NCBI GenBank assembly: GCA_021297855.1
Contig: JAJTHM010000014.1
Span: 1 to 48,060 of the forward strand
DNA length: 48,060 nucleotides
Direction: 5' to 3'
DNA from: Sphingobacteriales bacterium
Lineage (GTDB): Bacteria > Bacteroidota > Bacteroidia > Chitinophagales > JADJOU01
Below, piece by piece: positions 32,596 through 41,904 of this stretch. The notes beneath the pieces were generated by a model that saw only the letters and a program-made list of their open reading frames with translations, was not told where the DNA came from and searched no databases. A program made the translations under genes and the position numbers. Positions within the stretch are counted from its first letter, which is position 1; each line of letters starts with the position of its first letter.

Positions 32596-33900
32596 ATGTT
32601 TGAGAAGTTACAAGAAAGTATAGAAGCTTCCCTCAAAACCCTCAAAGGGCAAGGGAAAATCAGCGATATCAATGTGGCGGCTACCGCCAAAGAAGTACGC
32701 CGGGCTCTGGTAGAAGCCGATGTCAGCTACAAAGTAGCCAAAGAATTTACAGATAAGGTCAAAGATCAGGCCATAGGAAAAGGCATACTCACCGCAGTAT
32801 CGCCTAGTCAGATGTTTGTCAAAATCATGAATGACTCCCTGACGGAGCTTATGGGAGGCAGTCAGCAGGAAATCAATATTTCTGGTACTCCACCGATAAT
32901 TCTCATAGCTGGGTTACAAGGTTCGGGTAAGACGACTTTTATCCATAAACTAGCCTTTTATTTAAAAAATAAGAAGAAATATAGACCTCTCATGGTTGCA
33001 GCGGATGTCTATAGACCTGCAGCTATGGAGCAATTGAAAGCATTAGGGGAGAAAATCAATGTGCCGGTCTTTGTAGAAATGGAGAACAAAAATCCGTTGG
33101 ACATTGCACAAAAGGCTGTTCAATACGCCAAAACGAATAATTATAATATTATCATAGTAGACACTGCAGGACGATTAGCGGTGGATGAAGCTATGATGAA
33201 TGAGATTTCTCAACTAAAGAATGAGTTAAAGCCTTCGGAAACCCTCTTCGTCGTGGATTCTATGACAGGGCAAGATGCAGTCAACACCGCTAAAGCCTTC
33301 AATGATAAAATAAATTTCGACGGAGTCGTGCTAACCAAAATGGATGGCGATACGCGCGGTGGAGCGGCACTTTCTATTCGATATGTAGTAGATAAGCCTA
33401 TTAAGTTCATATCTCAAGGGGAAAAAGAAGATTCCTTAGATATTTTCTATCCCGATAGGATGGCCAATCGAATCCTCGGTATGGGTGATATCGTATCGCT
33501 TGTAGAGAAGGCACAGGAAGTCTATGATGAGAAAAAAGCAAGAGAGTTATCCAAAAAAATTGCCAAAAGCCAATTTGATTTTAACGATTTCCTAGACCAG
33601 CTGGGGCAAATAAGAAAAATGGGAAACATGAAAGACCTTATGAAAATGATTCCAGGTATGGGTAACGCTATGAAGGATGTCGATATTGACGAAAAACAAT
33701 TCGTGAAAATAGAAGCTATCATACAGTCTATGACCCCAAAAGAACGAGCCAATCCTGACTTATTGGATATGAAGCGAAAAATGCGCATAGCCAAAGGGAG
33801 TGGCAATAGCATAGAAAAAGTAAATGCCTTTATCAAACAATTCGACCAAATGAAGAAGATGATGAAGCAAATGCAAAATTTCACCCCCGGAAGAAGGTAG
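32596..33900 (+). CDS. ffh: Signal recognition particle protein Ffh
   Basis: A 434-aa SRP54-type GTPase with an N domain, P-loop GLQGSGKTTFIHKLA, VAADVYRPAAMEQLKALGE, DTAGRLAVDE, TKMDGDTRGGAAL, and a methionine-rich M domain (IRKMGNMKDLMKMIPGMGNAMKDVD... to QMKKMMKQMQNF) that binds signal peptides and SRP RNA. It targets membrane proteins to the Sec machinery. The length is normal for the family. No SRP RNA was noticed in the window. Confidence 0.97.
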   Translation: MFEKLQESIEASLKTLKGQGKISDINVAATAKEVRRALVEADVSYKVAKEFTDKVKDQAIGKGILTAVSPSQMFVKIMNDSLTELMGGSQQEINISGTPPIILIAGLQGSGKTTFIHKLAFYLKNKKKYRPLMVAADVYRPAAMEQLKALGEKINVPVFVEMENKNPLDIAQKAVQYAKTNNYNIIIVDTAGRLAVDEAMMNEISQLKNELKPSETLFVVDSMTGQDAVNTAKAFNDKINFDGVVLTKMDGDTRGGAALSIRYVVDKPIKFISQGEKEDSLDIFYPDRMANRILGMGDIVSLVEKAQEVYDEKKARELSKKIAKSQFDFNDFLDQLGQIRKMGNMKDLMKMIPGMGNAMKDVDIDEKQFVKIEAIIQSMTPKERANPDLLDMKRKMRIAKGSGNSIEKVNAFIKQFDQMKKMMKQMQNFTPGRR

Positions 33901-34104
33901 ATGATGTGATGATACGACAATGTGTTGATTTGAAAATGGAACAATTTGAAAATTTGAAACGGAGTAAATCAATCTTGTAAGATGTTTTTGAATTGATGTA
34001 ATAATACTGCGACAGATAACTGTGACTTCTTAAACTGACTAACGACAGCCAATCACCGAATAAACTAAACACTGAACAAACTTATATCTCAATAAACTAA
34101 ATAT
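33901..34104. repeat. Intergenic ATTTGAAAAT-type repeat tract
   Basis: The 204-bp gap between ffh and the E2 gene begins with a run of related short words: GATGTGATGATACG, GTGTTGATTTGAAAATGG and AACAATTTGAAAATTTGAAA. From memory, this style of degenerate repeat recurs between genes in many Bacteroidetes. The second half (about 33990-34104) has no recognised feature. Confidence 0.45.
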
Positions 34105-35340
34105 ATGGCAGAAAGATTAAATTTACCAAGAATGAGTGACACTATGGAAGAAGGTGTCATAGCCAATATGCTAATTAAAGTAGGTGACGTCATCAAACCT
34201 GGTACCATAGTAGCAGAGGTAGAAACGGATAAGGCTACCATGGATTTTGAAAGTTTCCAATCGGGCGAGGTGCTCTATGTAGCAGCCAAGTCAGGTGATT
34301 CTGTACCGGTGAATGGCCTCTTGGCTATTTTAGGTAAGAAAGGTGAAGATTTTCAAAGTCTTCTTAGCGAAACACCCCCAGCGACTAGCCCTGCCAAAGA
34401 GGAGGCGAAGGAAGATGCTAAACCTGCGGTAGTTGCCGAGGTTGTATCTCCTTCAGTACAAACTATTTCCTCATCTGATCAGCGAGTAAAAGCCAGTCCT
34501 TTGGCTAAAAGCATAGCCAAGGAAAAAGGGATTAATCTATCCAATCTTTCAGGAACTGGCGAAGATGGTCGAATTGTAAAAAAAGATGTAGAGTCATACC
34601 AAGGAAGTGGTGCTCAAGATAATGGAGCTAACTTGCTGAAAAATTCACCGATAGGTCAGGAGTCATTCGAAGAAATACCACTCTCTCAGATGAGAAAAGT
34701 GATAGCGAAAAGACTCGCTGAGTCTATGTACACTGCCCCACACTTCTACCTGACTATCGAAGTCAATATGGATAATGCTATATTAGCGAGAGAGCAAATG
34801 AATGCTGTCTCACCCGTAAAAATTTCATACAATGATTTAGTGATTAAGGCCTGTGCGCTAGCCTTAAAAAAACATCCTTATGCCAATGCATCATGGTTAG
34901 GTGATAAAATTAGAATTAATCACCATGTGAATATTGGTATGGCGGTAGCAGTACCCGATGGATTAGTCGTTCCCGTGATAAGAAGTGCTGATATGCTCAG
35001 TTTAAGTCAGATAGCTGCAAGCAGCAAATCCTATGCAGAGAAAGCAAAGAATAAACAAATACTGCCAGATGAAATGAAGGGCAATACCTTCTCCATATCC
35101 AACCTCGGTATGATGGGTATAGAAGAGTTTACTGCGATCATCAACACTCCCGATGCATGCATACTAGCCGTAGGTGCTATGAAAGAAATAGCTGGCGTGA
35201 AAAATGGACAAATAGTTCCAACTTCTGTTATGAAAATGACCTTGAGTTGCGACCACAGAGTAGTAGATGGTGCAGTGGGGTCAGCCTTTCTTGCTGATGT
35301 GAGGAAGTATTTGGAAAATCCAGTAACAATGATGGTCTAG
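34105..35340 (+). CDS. 2-oxoacid dehydrogenase E2 (pyruvate dehydrogenase-type acetyltransferase)
   Basis: A 411-aa E2 with one lipoyl domain (VETDKATMDFES, residues about 39-50, with the lipoyl Lys in DKA), a peripheral-subunit-binding domain (KASPLAKSIAKEKGINLSNL...GRIVKKDV, about 127-165), and an acyltransferase domain ending in SCDHRVVDG, where His384 and Asp388 are catalytic. It transfers the acetyl group to CoA in the pyruvate dehydrogenase complex, with the linker rich in Ala and Glu between domains. E1 and E3 genes are not in the window. Confidence 0.93.
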   Translation: MAERLNLPRMSDTMEEGVIANMLIKVGDVIKPGTIVAEVETDKATMDFESFQSGEVLYVAAKSGDSVPVNGLLAILGKKGEDFQSLLSETPPATSPAKEEAKEDAKPAVVAEVVSPSVQTISSSDQRVKASPLAKSIAKEKGINLSNLSGTGEDGRIVKKDVESYQGSGAQDNGANLLKNSPIGQESFEEIPLSQMRKVIAKRLAESMYTAPHFYLTIEVNMDNAILAREQMNAVSPVKISYNDLVIKACALALKKHPYANASWLGDKIRINHHVNIGMAVAVPDGLVVPVIRSADMLSLSQIAASSKSYAEKAKNKQILPDEMKGNTFSISNLGMMGIEEFTAIINTPDACILAVGAMKEIAGVKNGQIVPTSVMKMTLSCDHRVVDGAVGSAFLADVRKYLENPVTMMV

Positions 35341-35396
35341 CCTTTTTGTTTACAACTATAATTTTCTTTAAAAAAATATTGTCTTATTTTTAGCTA

Positions 35397-36401
35397 ATGA
35401 AAAAATGGAACCTATTTTTCATTTTAACCAATTTATTTATTTCATGCAATAGTGAAAAGCTTAAAGCGATACCTATCCCTGATGAATATTTCATTAATGT
35501 AAATAAGGCCGATTCTTTATACAAGATCAAAAATTATACATTGTCTGCTGAGCATTATTCAAAAGCATTCATTGTTTATAATAACCTAGGGTTCCCAAAA
35601 CATAAATATCGAGCAGCAAAATCATGGGCTTTAGGAAAAAATGCGGATAGTGCATTTGCATATCTTAATCAGCTAGCTTTTGACAATGAATTTACAGATT
35701 ATGAGTCATTAAATTTAGACACTAGTTTCAAAATACTCCATAGCGATAAAAGATGGAAACATATGAAAGATCGTGTCTTGATCAATAAATCTATTAAAGA
35801 CAAAGAATTTATTAAACCATTGGCGGATAGATTAGATAGTGTTTATGAAGATGATCAAAAATCAAGGAATGAAATAGAAGATATAGCAAAAAAATTTGGC
35901 TGGGATTCGAAAGAAATCCAAGCTCAGTGGCAAATTATAAACTACAAAGATGCCCTTAATTTAATAAAAGTAAGAAGCATACTAGATAAATATGGTTGGC
36001 TGGGTTCGGAAGTAATAGGGGGTAAAGGCAATAATGCACTCTTCTTGGTCATTCAGCATTCCGATTTAGCTGTACAAGAAAAATATTTACCCATGATGCG
36101 TGAAGCTGTCAAGAAGGGCAATGCTATGAGTAGTCAATTAGCATTGCTTGAAGATAGAGTAGCTTTAGGAAAAGGTAAAAGACAAATATATGGCAGCCAA
36201 ATAGGGCAAAACCAAGTTACAAAATTATACTACATATCTCCGTTGGAAGACCCTGATAATGTAAACAAAAGAAGAGCAGAAGTAGGGCTAGGTAAATTAG
36301 AAGACTATGTCAAACAATGGAAAATCGTATGGGATATTAATCAATATAAAATTGATTTGCCCAAGCTTGAGGAAATGATTAAACTAGAAGAAAGTAAATA
36401 A
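35397..36401 (+). CDS. DUF6624-like lipoprotein
   Basis: A 334-aa protein with a lipoprotein signal (MKKWNLFFILTNLFISCNS, Cys at about 17). Residues 30-135 are helical with TPR-like spacing. The second half has DKYGWLGSEVIGGKGNNALFLVIQHSDLAVQEKYLPMM and LALLEDRVALGKGKRQIYGSQI, the pattern of DUF6624 proteins. The function is unknown. It follows the E2 gene by 56 bases. Confidence 0.75.
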   Translation: MKKWNLFFILTNLFISCNSEKLKAIPIPDEYFINVNKADSLYKIKNYTLSAEHYSKAFIVYNNLGFPKHKYRAAKSWALGKNADSAFAYLNQLAFDNEFTDYESLNLDTSFKILHSDKRWKHMKDRVLINKSIKDKEFIKPLADRLDSVYEDDQKSRNEIEDIAKKFGWDSKEIQAQWQIINYKDALNLIKVRSILDKYGWLGSEVIGGKGNNALFLVIQHSDLAVQEKYLPMMREAVKKGNAMSSQLALLEDRVALGKGKRQIYGSQIGQNQVTKLYYISPLEDPDNVNKRRAEVGLGKLEDYVKQWKIVWDINQYKIDLPKLEEMIKLEESK

Positions 36402-36454
36402 TTTTTACCTTGAAAAATCTTAGTGCCTTTGTGGCGTAACCAGAAATGTAGAAT

Positions 36455-37900
36455 TTGAAAAGCATAGTTGATTTTCTCAGGTTTAAAAAATTGGACTGGT
36501 ATATTTTAAAGCAATATGTCGGTCCATTTATAATCACGTTTTTATTAGCCTGGTTTGTCCTCATTATGCAGTTTTTATGGGTCTATATTGACGACCTCAT
36601 AGGTAAGGGCATCGATACGGAAAATTTGCTTCGCTTCGTCTGGTACACCTCCTCTACCCTTATTCCTAGTGCTCTGCCGCTCGCTATACTTTTAAGTAGT
36701 ATAATGACAATGGGCAAATTTGGTGAAAATTCGGAGTTGACCTCCGCCAAGGCGAGTGGAATTTCCCTTTTTAGATTTTTCAAAAGCACCATCATCTTCT
36801 CCATATTCGTATCCCTCTTTGCGTTTTATTATTCCAACTATATATTCACAAAAACCAAAGCAGTGGCCATTACCATGCTGAGTGATATTCGCAATTTAAA
36901 GCCCACTCTACTTATCAAACCTAAACAATTTTATAATGGTATAAGTGGTATAAGTATCCTGGTGGATGGAAAAGATGAAAAGACGGGGACGCTCTATGGT
37001 CTGAAAATTTATGACCACAACCAAGGCAATGGAAATCAAAGCCTCCTTATAGCTAGGTCTGCACGCATGCTTCAAAGTGATAATGGCAAGGTCTTAATAT
37101 TTAGGATGGATACGGGAGTTATGTACAAAGAAGTGGCTAGCAATTCATACGATAATCTCAAATATCCGCATTATGAATGGAAATTTTCCAATTATGATAA
37201 ACGTTTTGATTTAACGCAGTTCAAATTGGCGGAAAATTTATCTAAAAACCCAGATGATGCAAGATTTTCAATGAATATGGCGCAGTTAAATATTCAAATG
37301 GATTCGTTTATAAAAGAAATGGCAACAAAAAAGACTAATTTTGACACGCATTTTCTTAGACTCAATCCTAGTTTTATGCTACTGCCCAATCCTAATGCAC
37401 CTATTCGACTAAGTGATAGCATAGCCAAATTGAATACGGATGAAGCGACCAAATTTAAGGTTATTATTAGCAATAAACTGCGAAGTGTAAAAAATAATTT
37501 ATTTACCCATAACTCGGATATCAGCTATGTTCGCAGCAATAATCAACTCCTCAAAGTGGAGTGGCATAGAAAATTTACCTTAGCTATTTCTTGCTTGGTT
37601 TTATTTTTTGTTGGAGCACCTTTGGGAGCCATTATTAAAAAAGGTGGTATAGGACTTCCCATGTTTATTTCCGTCATCTTGTTTATTATATACTATATGT
37701 TGACAAAAATTTCCAGTGAATTTGCTCAACAAGAGAAGGTGACCCCATTCTTAGGGATGTGGTTTAGTACCATGTTATTTTTACCACTAGGAATCTTCCT
37801 CACATACAAAGCGATGAATGATAGTCAAATGATGAATATTGAAGGATTTGCAAATTGGGTTATAGAAAAATTTTCGAAAAAAAATGTTGACCGCCAATAG
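36455..37900 (+). CDS. LptF/LptG-family permease (LPS export)
   Basis: A 481-aa YjgP/YjgQ-type inner-membrane protein. It has three N-terminal transmembrane segments (LKQYVGPFIITFLLAWFVLI and onward), a large periplasmic domain about residues 130-370, and three C-terminal helices (AISCLVLFFVGAPLGAIIKKGG). It is longer than the usual 360 aa in the periplasmic part. With LptB it would draw LPS from the inner membrane. The TTG start (36455) is tentative; residue 13 (TTG 36491) before LDWYILKQY is a second choice. It overlaps the next gene by 17 bases. Confidence 0.88.
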   Translation: MKSIVDFLRFKKLDWYILKQYVGPFIITFLLAWFVLIMQFLWVYIDDLIGKGIDTENLLRFVWYTSSTLIPSALPLAILLSSIMTMGKFGENSELTSAKASGISLFRFFKSTIIFSIFVSLFAFYYSNYIFTKTKAVAITMLSDIRNLKPTLLIKPKQFYNGISGISILVDGKDEKTGTLYGLKIYDHNQGNGNQSLLIARSARMLQSDNGKVLIFRMDTGVMYKEVASNSYDNLKYPHYEWKFSNYDKRFDLTQFKLAENLSKNPDDARFSMNMAQLNIQMDSFIKEMATKKTNFDTHFLRLNPSFMLLPNPNAPIRLSDSIAKLNTDEATKFKVIISNKLRSVKNNLFTHNSDISYVRSNNQLLKVEWHRKFTLAISCLVLFFVGAPLGAIIKKGGIGLPMFISVILFIIYYMLTKISSEFAQQEKVTPFLGMWFSTMLFLPLGIFLTYKAMNDSQMMNIEGFANWVIEKFSKKNVDRQ

Positions 37901-38486
37901 AATTTTTTTCTTCTTTTTAATAGCCTGCTATGTTATTTTGATGCAGAGTTTTATTTTGATGACCAATAAGGGTTGGGAAATTCTCTATTTTTGTTACCAT
38001 AGAAAAACATTTTGGACAGAATTCTTCAAAATTGTCACACTCCTCGGAGAATGGGTAGGTTTAGTTGGGTTAGCGATTTATTTATTGATCAAAAATCGAC
38101 GAGCTCTGATTAGTGCTTTACTGGCTTTTATTCCTATAAATATTTTTTTACAATATATCAAGAAAGCCATGGATTTTCCTAGACCACTCTTATATTTTAA
38201 TCAAGGAGAGGTAAGTCCTATTCCAGATTACATACCTTTATACAAACATAGTATGCCCTCGGGGCATACCTATACGGCCTTCTACTGTATGACTTTTCTT
38301 ATCTTTTTTTATAATCTAAATAGATCCTGGCAGGCGCTTCTGTTTCCGATAGCTATCCTAGTGGGTGTATCTAGGATGTATCTTATGTGTCATTTCAAAG
38401 AAGATGTATTTGTTGGTAGTATTTTAGGTATACTTGCAGGCGTATTATCCGTTGTAATTTACGAAAAAGGGTTAAAGAGGATATGA
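37884..38486 (+). CDS. PAP2-family phosphatase
   Basis: A 200-aa membrane phosphatase with the three PAP2 motifs: KKAMDFPRP, MPSGHTYTAF and SRMYLMCHFKEDV. About six transmembrane helices are predicted. Such enzymes remove phosphate from undecaprenyl diphosphate, lipid A or phosphatidate. It overlaps the permease gene by 17 bases and the polyprenyl synthase by 4 bases (ATGA), so a role in the polyprenyl-phosphate pool or lipid A is plausible. The substrate is not fixed. Confidence 0.9.
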   Translation: MLTANRIFFFFLIACYVILMQSFILMTNKGWEILYFCYHRKTFWTEFFKIVTLLGEWVGLVGLAIYLLIKNRRALISALLAFIPINIFLQYIKKAMDFPRPLLYFNQGEVSPIPDYIPLYKHSMPSGHTYTAFYCMTFLIFFYNLNRSWQALLFPIAILVGVSRMYLMCHFKEDVFVGSILGILAGVLSVVIYEKGLKRI

Positions 38487-39451
38487 ATTTTGAACAAATC
38501 AACCATCTGATTCAAGATGATATCAATGCTTTGAATGCCCGAATAAAAGCAGAACTAAAAAGTGATATTCCGCTATTAAACCTCATCACAGATTATCTTT
38601 TAAAATCAAAGGGGAAACAAATCCGGCCTATGCTGGTTTTCTTGTCTGCTAGAATGCAGGCACCTTCCAATGAATCCACTGTAATAGCTGCCACCATGAT
38701 CGAGCTACTCCATACGGCTACTTTGGTGCATGATGATGTAGTCGATGAGGCAGAAACGCGCAGAGGGTTTCTTTCGATTAATGCCAAATGGAAAAATAAG
38801 GCTGCCGTTTTGCTAGGAGATTATATTCTATCCAGAGGTCTGCTTCTATCGCTAGATAATAATCAATTTCAGCTACTTCAGATAGTATCCAATGCTGTAA
38901 AAGAGATGAGCGAAGGTGAACTCTTGCAAATCGAAAAAGCGATGAAGCTAGATATAACAGAGGACATTTATTACAACATTATATCAAAAAAAACAGCCTC
39001 CCTTATCAAAACAGCCTGTTTAGCTGGTTCACATTCTGTGACCAGCGATGCGGACAAGACTAAATTACTGGGAGAAATAGGGTTGAATATCGGTATGGCT
39101 TTTCAGATAAAAGATGATTTGCTGGATTTAGGTAAAGATGAGATTGGGAAGCCCTTGGCTATCGATATTAAAGATCAGAAGATGACTTTGCCTCTAATTC
39201 ATACCATACAAAAATCGACATGGTGGGTAAAAACCAAACTCCTCATGGCTATGCGATTTAAACGCAAGAATCCTGCAACCATTCAGAAAATAATAACCAC
39301 CATCGAGCGCAATGGCGGATTAGAATACGCTGAAAAAAGAATGCTGGAGTACGCCAATAAGGCTAAGGAACTTTTGATGAATTTTGAAGACAATATCTAT
39401 CGTCAAGCATTTCTATTTCTAATAGATTTTACTGTTCAACGAAAAAAATAG
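38483..39451 (+). CDS. Polyprenyl diphosphate synthase
   Basis: A 322-aa trans-isoprenyl synthase. The first Asp-rich motif is HDDVVDEAETRR, the second KDDLLDLGKDE; GKQIRPMLVFLSA is the substrate arm. It elongates farnesyl- or geranyl-diphosphate to the C30-C40 chain of menaquinone. The start overlaps the PAP2 stop (ATGA). A hairpin ATTCTGAT/ATCAGAAT (39481-39500) lies downstream. Confidence 0.92.
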   Translation: MNFEQINHLIQDDINALNARIKAELKSDIPLLNLITDYLLKSKGKQIRPMLVFLSARMQAPSNESTVIAATMIELLHTATLVHDDVVDEAETRRGFLSINAKWKNKAAVLLGDYILSRGLLLSLDNNQFQLLQIVSNAVKEMSEGELLQIEKAMKLDITEDIYYNIISKKTASLIKTACLAGSHSVTSDADKTKLLGEIGLNIGMAFQIKDDLLDLGKDEIGKPLAIDIKDQKMTLPLIHTIQKSTWWVKTKLLMAMRFKRKNPATIQKIITTIERNGGLEYAEKRMLEYANKAKELLMNFEDNIYRQAFLFLIDFTVQRKK

Positions 39452-39480
39452 GTAACCTAGATTAGAGCAAAAGACAATGT

Positions 39481-39500
39481 ATTCTGATTGTTATCAGAAT
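39481..39500. terminator. Possible terminator hairpin between convergent genes
   Basis: ATTCTGAT, a 4-base loop and ATCAGAAT form a perfect but AT-rich 8-bp stem. A T-rich stretch follows only after 15 bases, so its strength as a terminator is doubtful. Confidence 0.4.
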
Positions 39501-39502
39501 GA

Positions 39503-39982
39503 TTATAAACTATAATTTTTCCTACGAGACATACCCAAGGTTTTATATATAATCTTTAGCATCAGCATCAAGGCAGCGCATGGTGTACCATAATTGCTTA
39601 TCACCAAAAGATTTCTCAGATAAATAAACAGATGGTACATATCTTCATACTTGAGAAAAACCGGGGTAGCATTCTCTGGCATAATGTCTTTCAACTCCAT
39701 ATTTTCAATTAATGCCACAATTTTCTGACCTTCAGACCAAATGACAAATCCAGCGAAAAATAAACCACAAACGATGAATACTTTGAGATAGGTAGTTTTA
39801 AATAACAACACCTGATCATAGAATACAAACCAGCGGACAAACTGAATCAATAAAACAAAGGATACTAATCCTAGTGGAAGAAATTTAAACGGGATAACGC
39901 TATGTATTGGATACCAAACTATCCATGCGACTAGAATACTCATACCCCAAATTAATAGTTCTCTTATAACCTCCTTTGTCAT
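39503..39982 (-). CDS. Hypothetical inner-membrane protein
   Basis: A 159-aa protein with four predicted transmembrane helices (about residues 8-27, 32-52, 64-84 and 125-148) and a basic C-terminus (MSRRKNYSL). A loop between the third and fourth helices holds about 40 polar residues. It resembles exosortase-associated membrane proteins only in size, and no motif supports that. The function is unknown. Confidence 0.6.
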   Translation of the reverse strand: MTKEVIRELLIWGMSILVAWIVWYPIHSVIPFKFLPLGLVSFVLLIQFVRWFVFYDQVLLFKTTYLKVFIVCGLFFAGFVIWSEGQKIVALIENMELKDIMPENATPVFLKYEDMYHLFIYLRNLLVISNYGTPCAALMLMLKIIYKTLGMSRRKNYSL

Positions 39983-40128
39983 TAGGCAAATGTAGCTTAG
40001 TTGGAACCAAAAGATGGTAAATTTTTTAAGCTTAAACGTTGCAAAACTAGTGACATCAAATAAAAAATGTCAAGACCATTTCTACCAAACATCTTACTTT
40101 TAGTCATTCAAAATTAATTTAACCTTCT

Positions 40129-40965
40129 ATGTTTTTAATAGCAGAAAGTGGTAGCTCCAAAACACAATGGCGTATAACAGGCGACGCAGCGACAATTGCC
40201 ATAGAAACTAAAGGCATCAATCCTTTCTTTGCTTCGGAAGATTTTATTCTAGGAGAACTGCAATCCTCTGCACTTTCTCAATATCAGAATAAAATAAATC
40301 GTATCGTATTTTATGGATCAGGATGCTCCCATGTGGAAAGAAACAACTATCTTAAAAATATTCTTAAAAACTACTTTCCCCTCGCGACAGATATTCTAGT
40401 AGATCATGATTTGCTGGCGGCTTGCATAGCCTTGTTTGGCAATGACCACGGAATAGCATGCATTATAGGTACAGGATCGAATAGCTGTGTCTATACGGAT
40501 GGCAAAATAACCCAAAATGTGCCTGCCTTGGGGTATATATTAGGAGATGAAGCATCCGGTAGCTACCTAGGAAAAGAAATATTAAAACACTATATATACA
40601 AAACCTTGCCAAAAGATATCCATGATTATATAGTTTCAGAATACAAAATAGATAAAGAAGATATATTTGAAGCGGTCTATAAGCAGCCTCTGCCAAATAG
40701 GTTTCTCGCCAGTTTTGCCAAGATAGCTAGCCAATTTAGGAACCACTCCTTCATTCAAGAAATTCTCCTTCGTGGATTTGATGAATTCGTTCGCTATCAC
40801 ATCGCGTGCTATCCTGAAGCTAAAAAATACCCCATAAGTTTTGTAGGTTCTATTGCTTCTGTTTTTGAAGATGAACTGAGCACAGCTATGAAAAAATATG
40901 GATTGACCATTTCTAAAATAGATAAAAATCCAATAGATGCTCTCGTTAGATATTATCATAGATAA
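40129..40965 (+). CDS. BadF/BadG-type sugar kinase, N-acetylglucosamine-kinase-like
   Basis: A 278-aa ASKHA-fold kinase: AESGSSKTQWRI (phosphate 1 loop), VDHDLLAACIALFG, then IIGTGSNSCVY (phosphate 2 loop) and LGDEASGSYLG. This matches the BadF/BadG/BcrA/BcrD ATPase family, whose short single-domain members in Bacteroidetes are N-acetylglucosamine kinases. It probably phosphorylates an amino sugar recycled from the cell wall or from glycans. Confidence 0.85.
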   Translation: MFLIAESGSSKTQWRITGDAATIAIETKGINPFFASEDFILGELQSSALSQYQNKINRIVFYGSGCSHVERNNYLKNILKNYFPLATDILVDHDLLAACIALFGNDHGIACIIGTGSNSCVYTDGKITQNVPALGYILGDEASGSYLGKEILKHYIYKTLPKDIHDYIVSEYKIDKEDIFEAVYKQPLPNRFLASFAKIASQFRNHSFIQEILLRGFDEFVRYHIACYPEAKKYPISFVGSIASVFEDELSTAMKKYGLTISKIDKNPIDALVRYYHR

Positions 40966-41039
40966 GGTTCAGAGCACACCAGCCCAATAATTGGATTAGC
41001 TCTTTACAATTTGAATTTCTCAAAAGCTTAAAATATAGA

Positions 41040-41855
41040 CTACGTAAGCATTAAATCATTCGTATAGAGCGCACGTCTATGCACAGAGTCCCATGAGAAT
41101 CTAGCTTCTTTGTTGAAAACATAGTCAATCAGCACCATAACAAAGCCTCCTATTGCCAACGCGTAAAAATGTGCATAGGGTAAATTCAAATTGCATCCTA
41201 ATACATGAGTTATTAAAACTATAGCGAGAGCCCATATAAGTCTTCCAATTCTGCTATTAGGACTAGATAATGGGTCTGCAACTAAAATGAAACTGTAAAT
41301 CAAAAACCAAACATCATTTAACTGAAATGATTCAAAAGAATATCCCAAAAACTTATATACAAAACCTACCAAAAGATTCAGTGCAAAATAGAACACCAGC
41401 ATATCAATTTTTTTTGCATCACTTCGATACAAAATTCCTATAATGCCCAATACAATGCCTGATATAACAATGAAATCGGTCTGGTGCGTAGTGATGAATG
41501 CCTGGTGGGTAAATAAGATCATAAAGATGAGCCCAAAATTCGCAGGATTGAAAAGGTGCTTGCCATTGTATTGGAAAATATACTTAGATGAAACGGCGAA
41601 AAAAGATACCATACCACAGATGAAAATAAACTCCGTACGAATCATCAAACCCAGAAGCATAGTCGTAATGATAGTGCTGATGGCAGCGTTGACAGGAATT
41701 TTAAAGGCGAGACAGAAAAGTGTCTGCGTTAATAATCCAAAGGAGAAAATAGCCACTAATTTGGAGAAATCGAAATCCCAGTGCAGTATAGTCCAGCCAT
41801 ATAAATAGACAAAAGCTAAAAGTAATATGAGTAATAACCGATTGTCTAAACGCAT
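41040..41855 (-). CDS. RnfD/NqrB-like membrane protein, orphan
   Basis: A 271-aa protein with about ten transmembrane helices. GKHLFNPANFGL and LVADPLSSPNSRIGR are the two signatures of the RnfD/NqrB family, in which a nearby Thr or Ser may hold covalent FMN. None of the other Rnf or Nqr subunits (A, B, C, E, G) is in the window. A two-gene system with a soluble partner elsewhere, or a stand-alone flavin membrane protein, is possible. Confidence 0.8.
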   Translation of the reverse strand: MRLDNRLLLILLLAFVYLYGWTILHWDFDFSKLVAIFSFGLLTQTLFCLAFKIPVNAAISTIITTMLLGLMIRTEFIFICGMVSFFAVSSKYIFQYNGKHLFNPANFGLIFMILFTHQAFITTHQTDFIVISGIVLGIIGILYRSDAKKIDMLVFYFALNLLVGFVYKFLGYSFESFQLNDVWFLIYSFILVADPLSSPNSRIGRLIWALAIVLITHVLGCNLNLPYAHFYALAIGGFVMVLIDYVFNKEARFSWDSVHRRALYTNDLMLT

Positions 41856-41904
41856 AATTAAATTTTAATAAGATAGTCCGTCTTCTTACAACAATATGTT
41901 ATAT

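Noticed and set aside
33522-33944. A 140-aa frame on the minus strand inside ffh
   Set aside because: It mirrors the M domain of ffh in the antisense direction, is rich in low-complexity hydrophobic residues and has no promoter.
41443-41808. A 121-aa frame antisense to the RnfD-like gene
   Set aside because: Shadow frame of a strongly supported membrane protein gene; no signature of its own.
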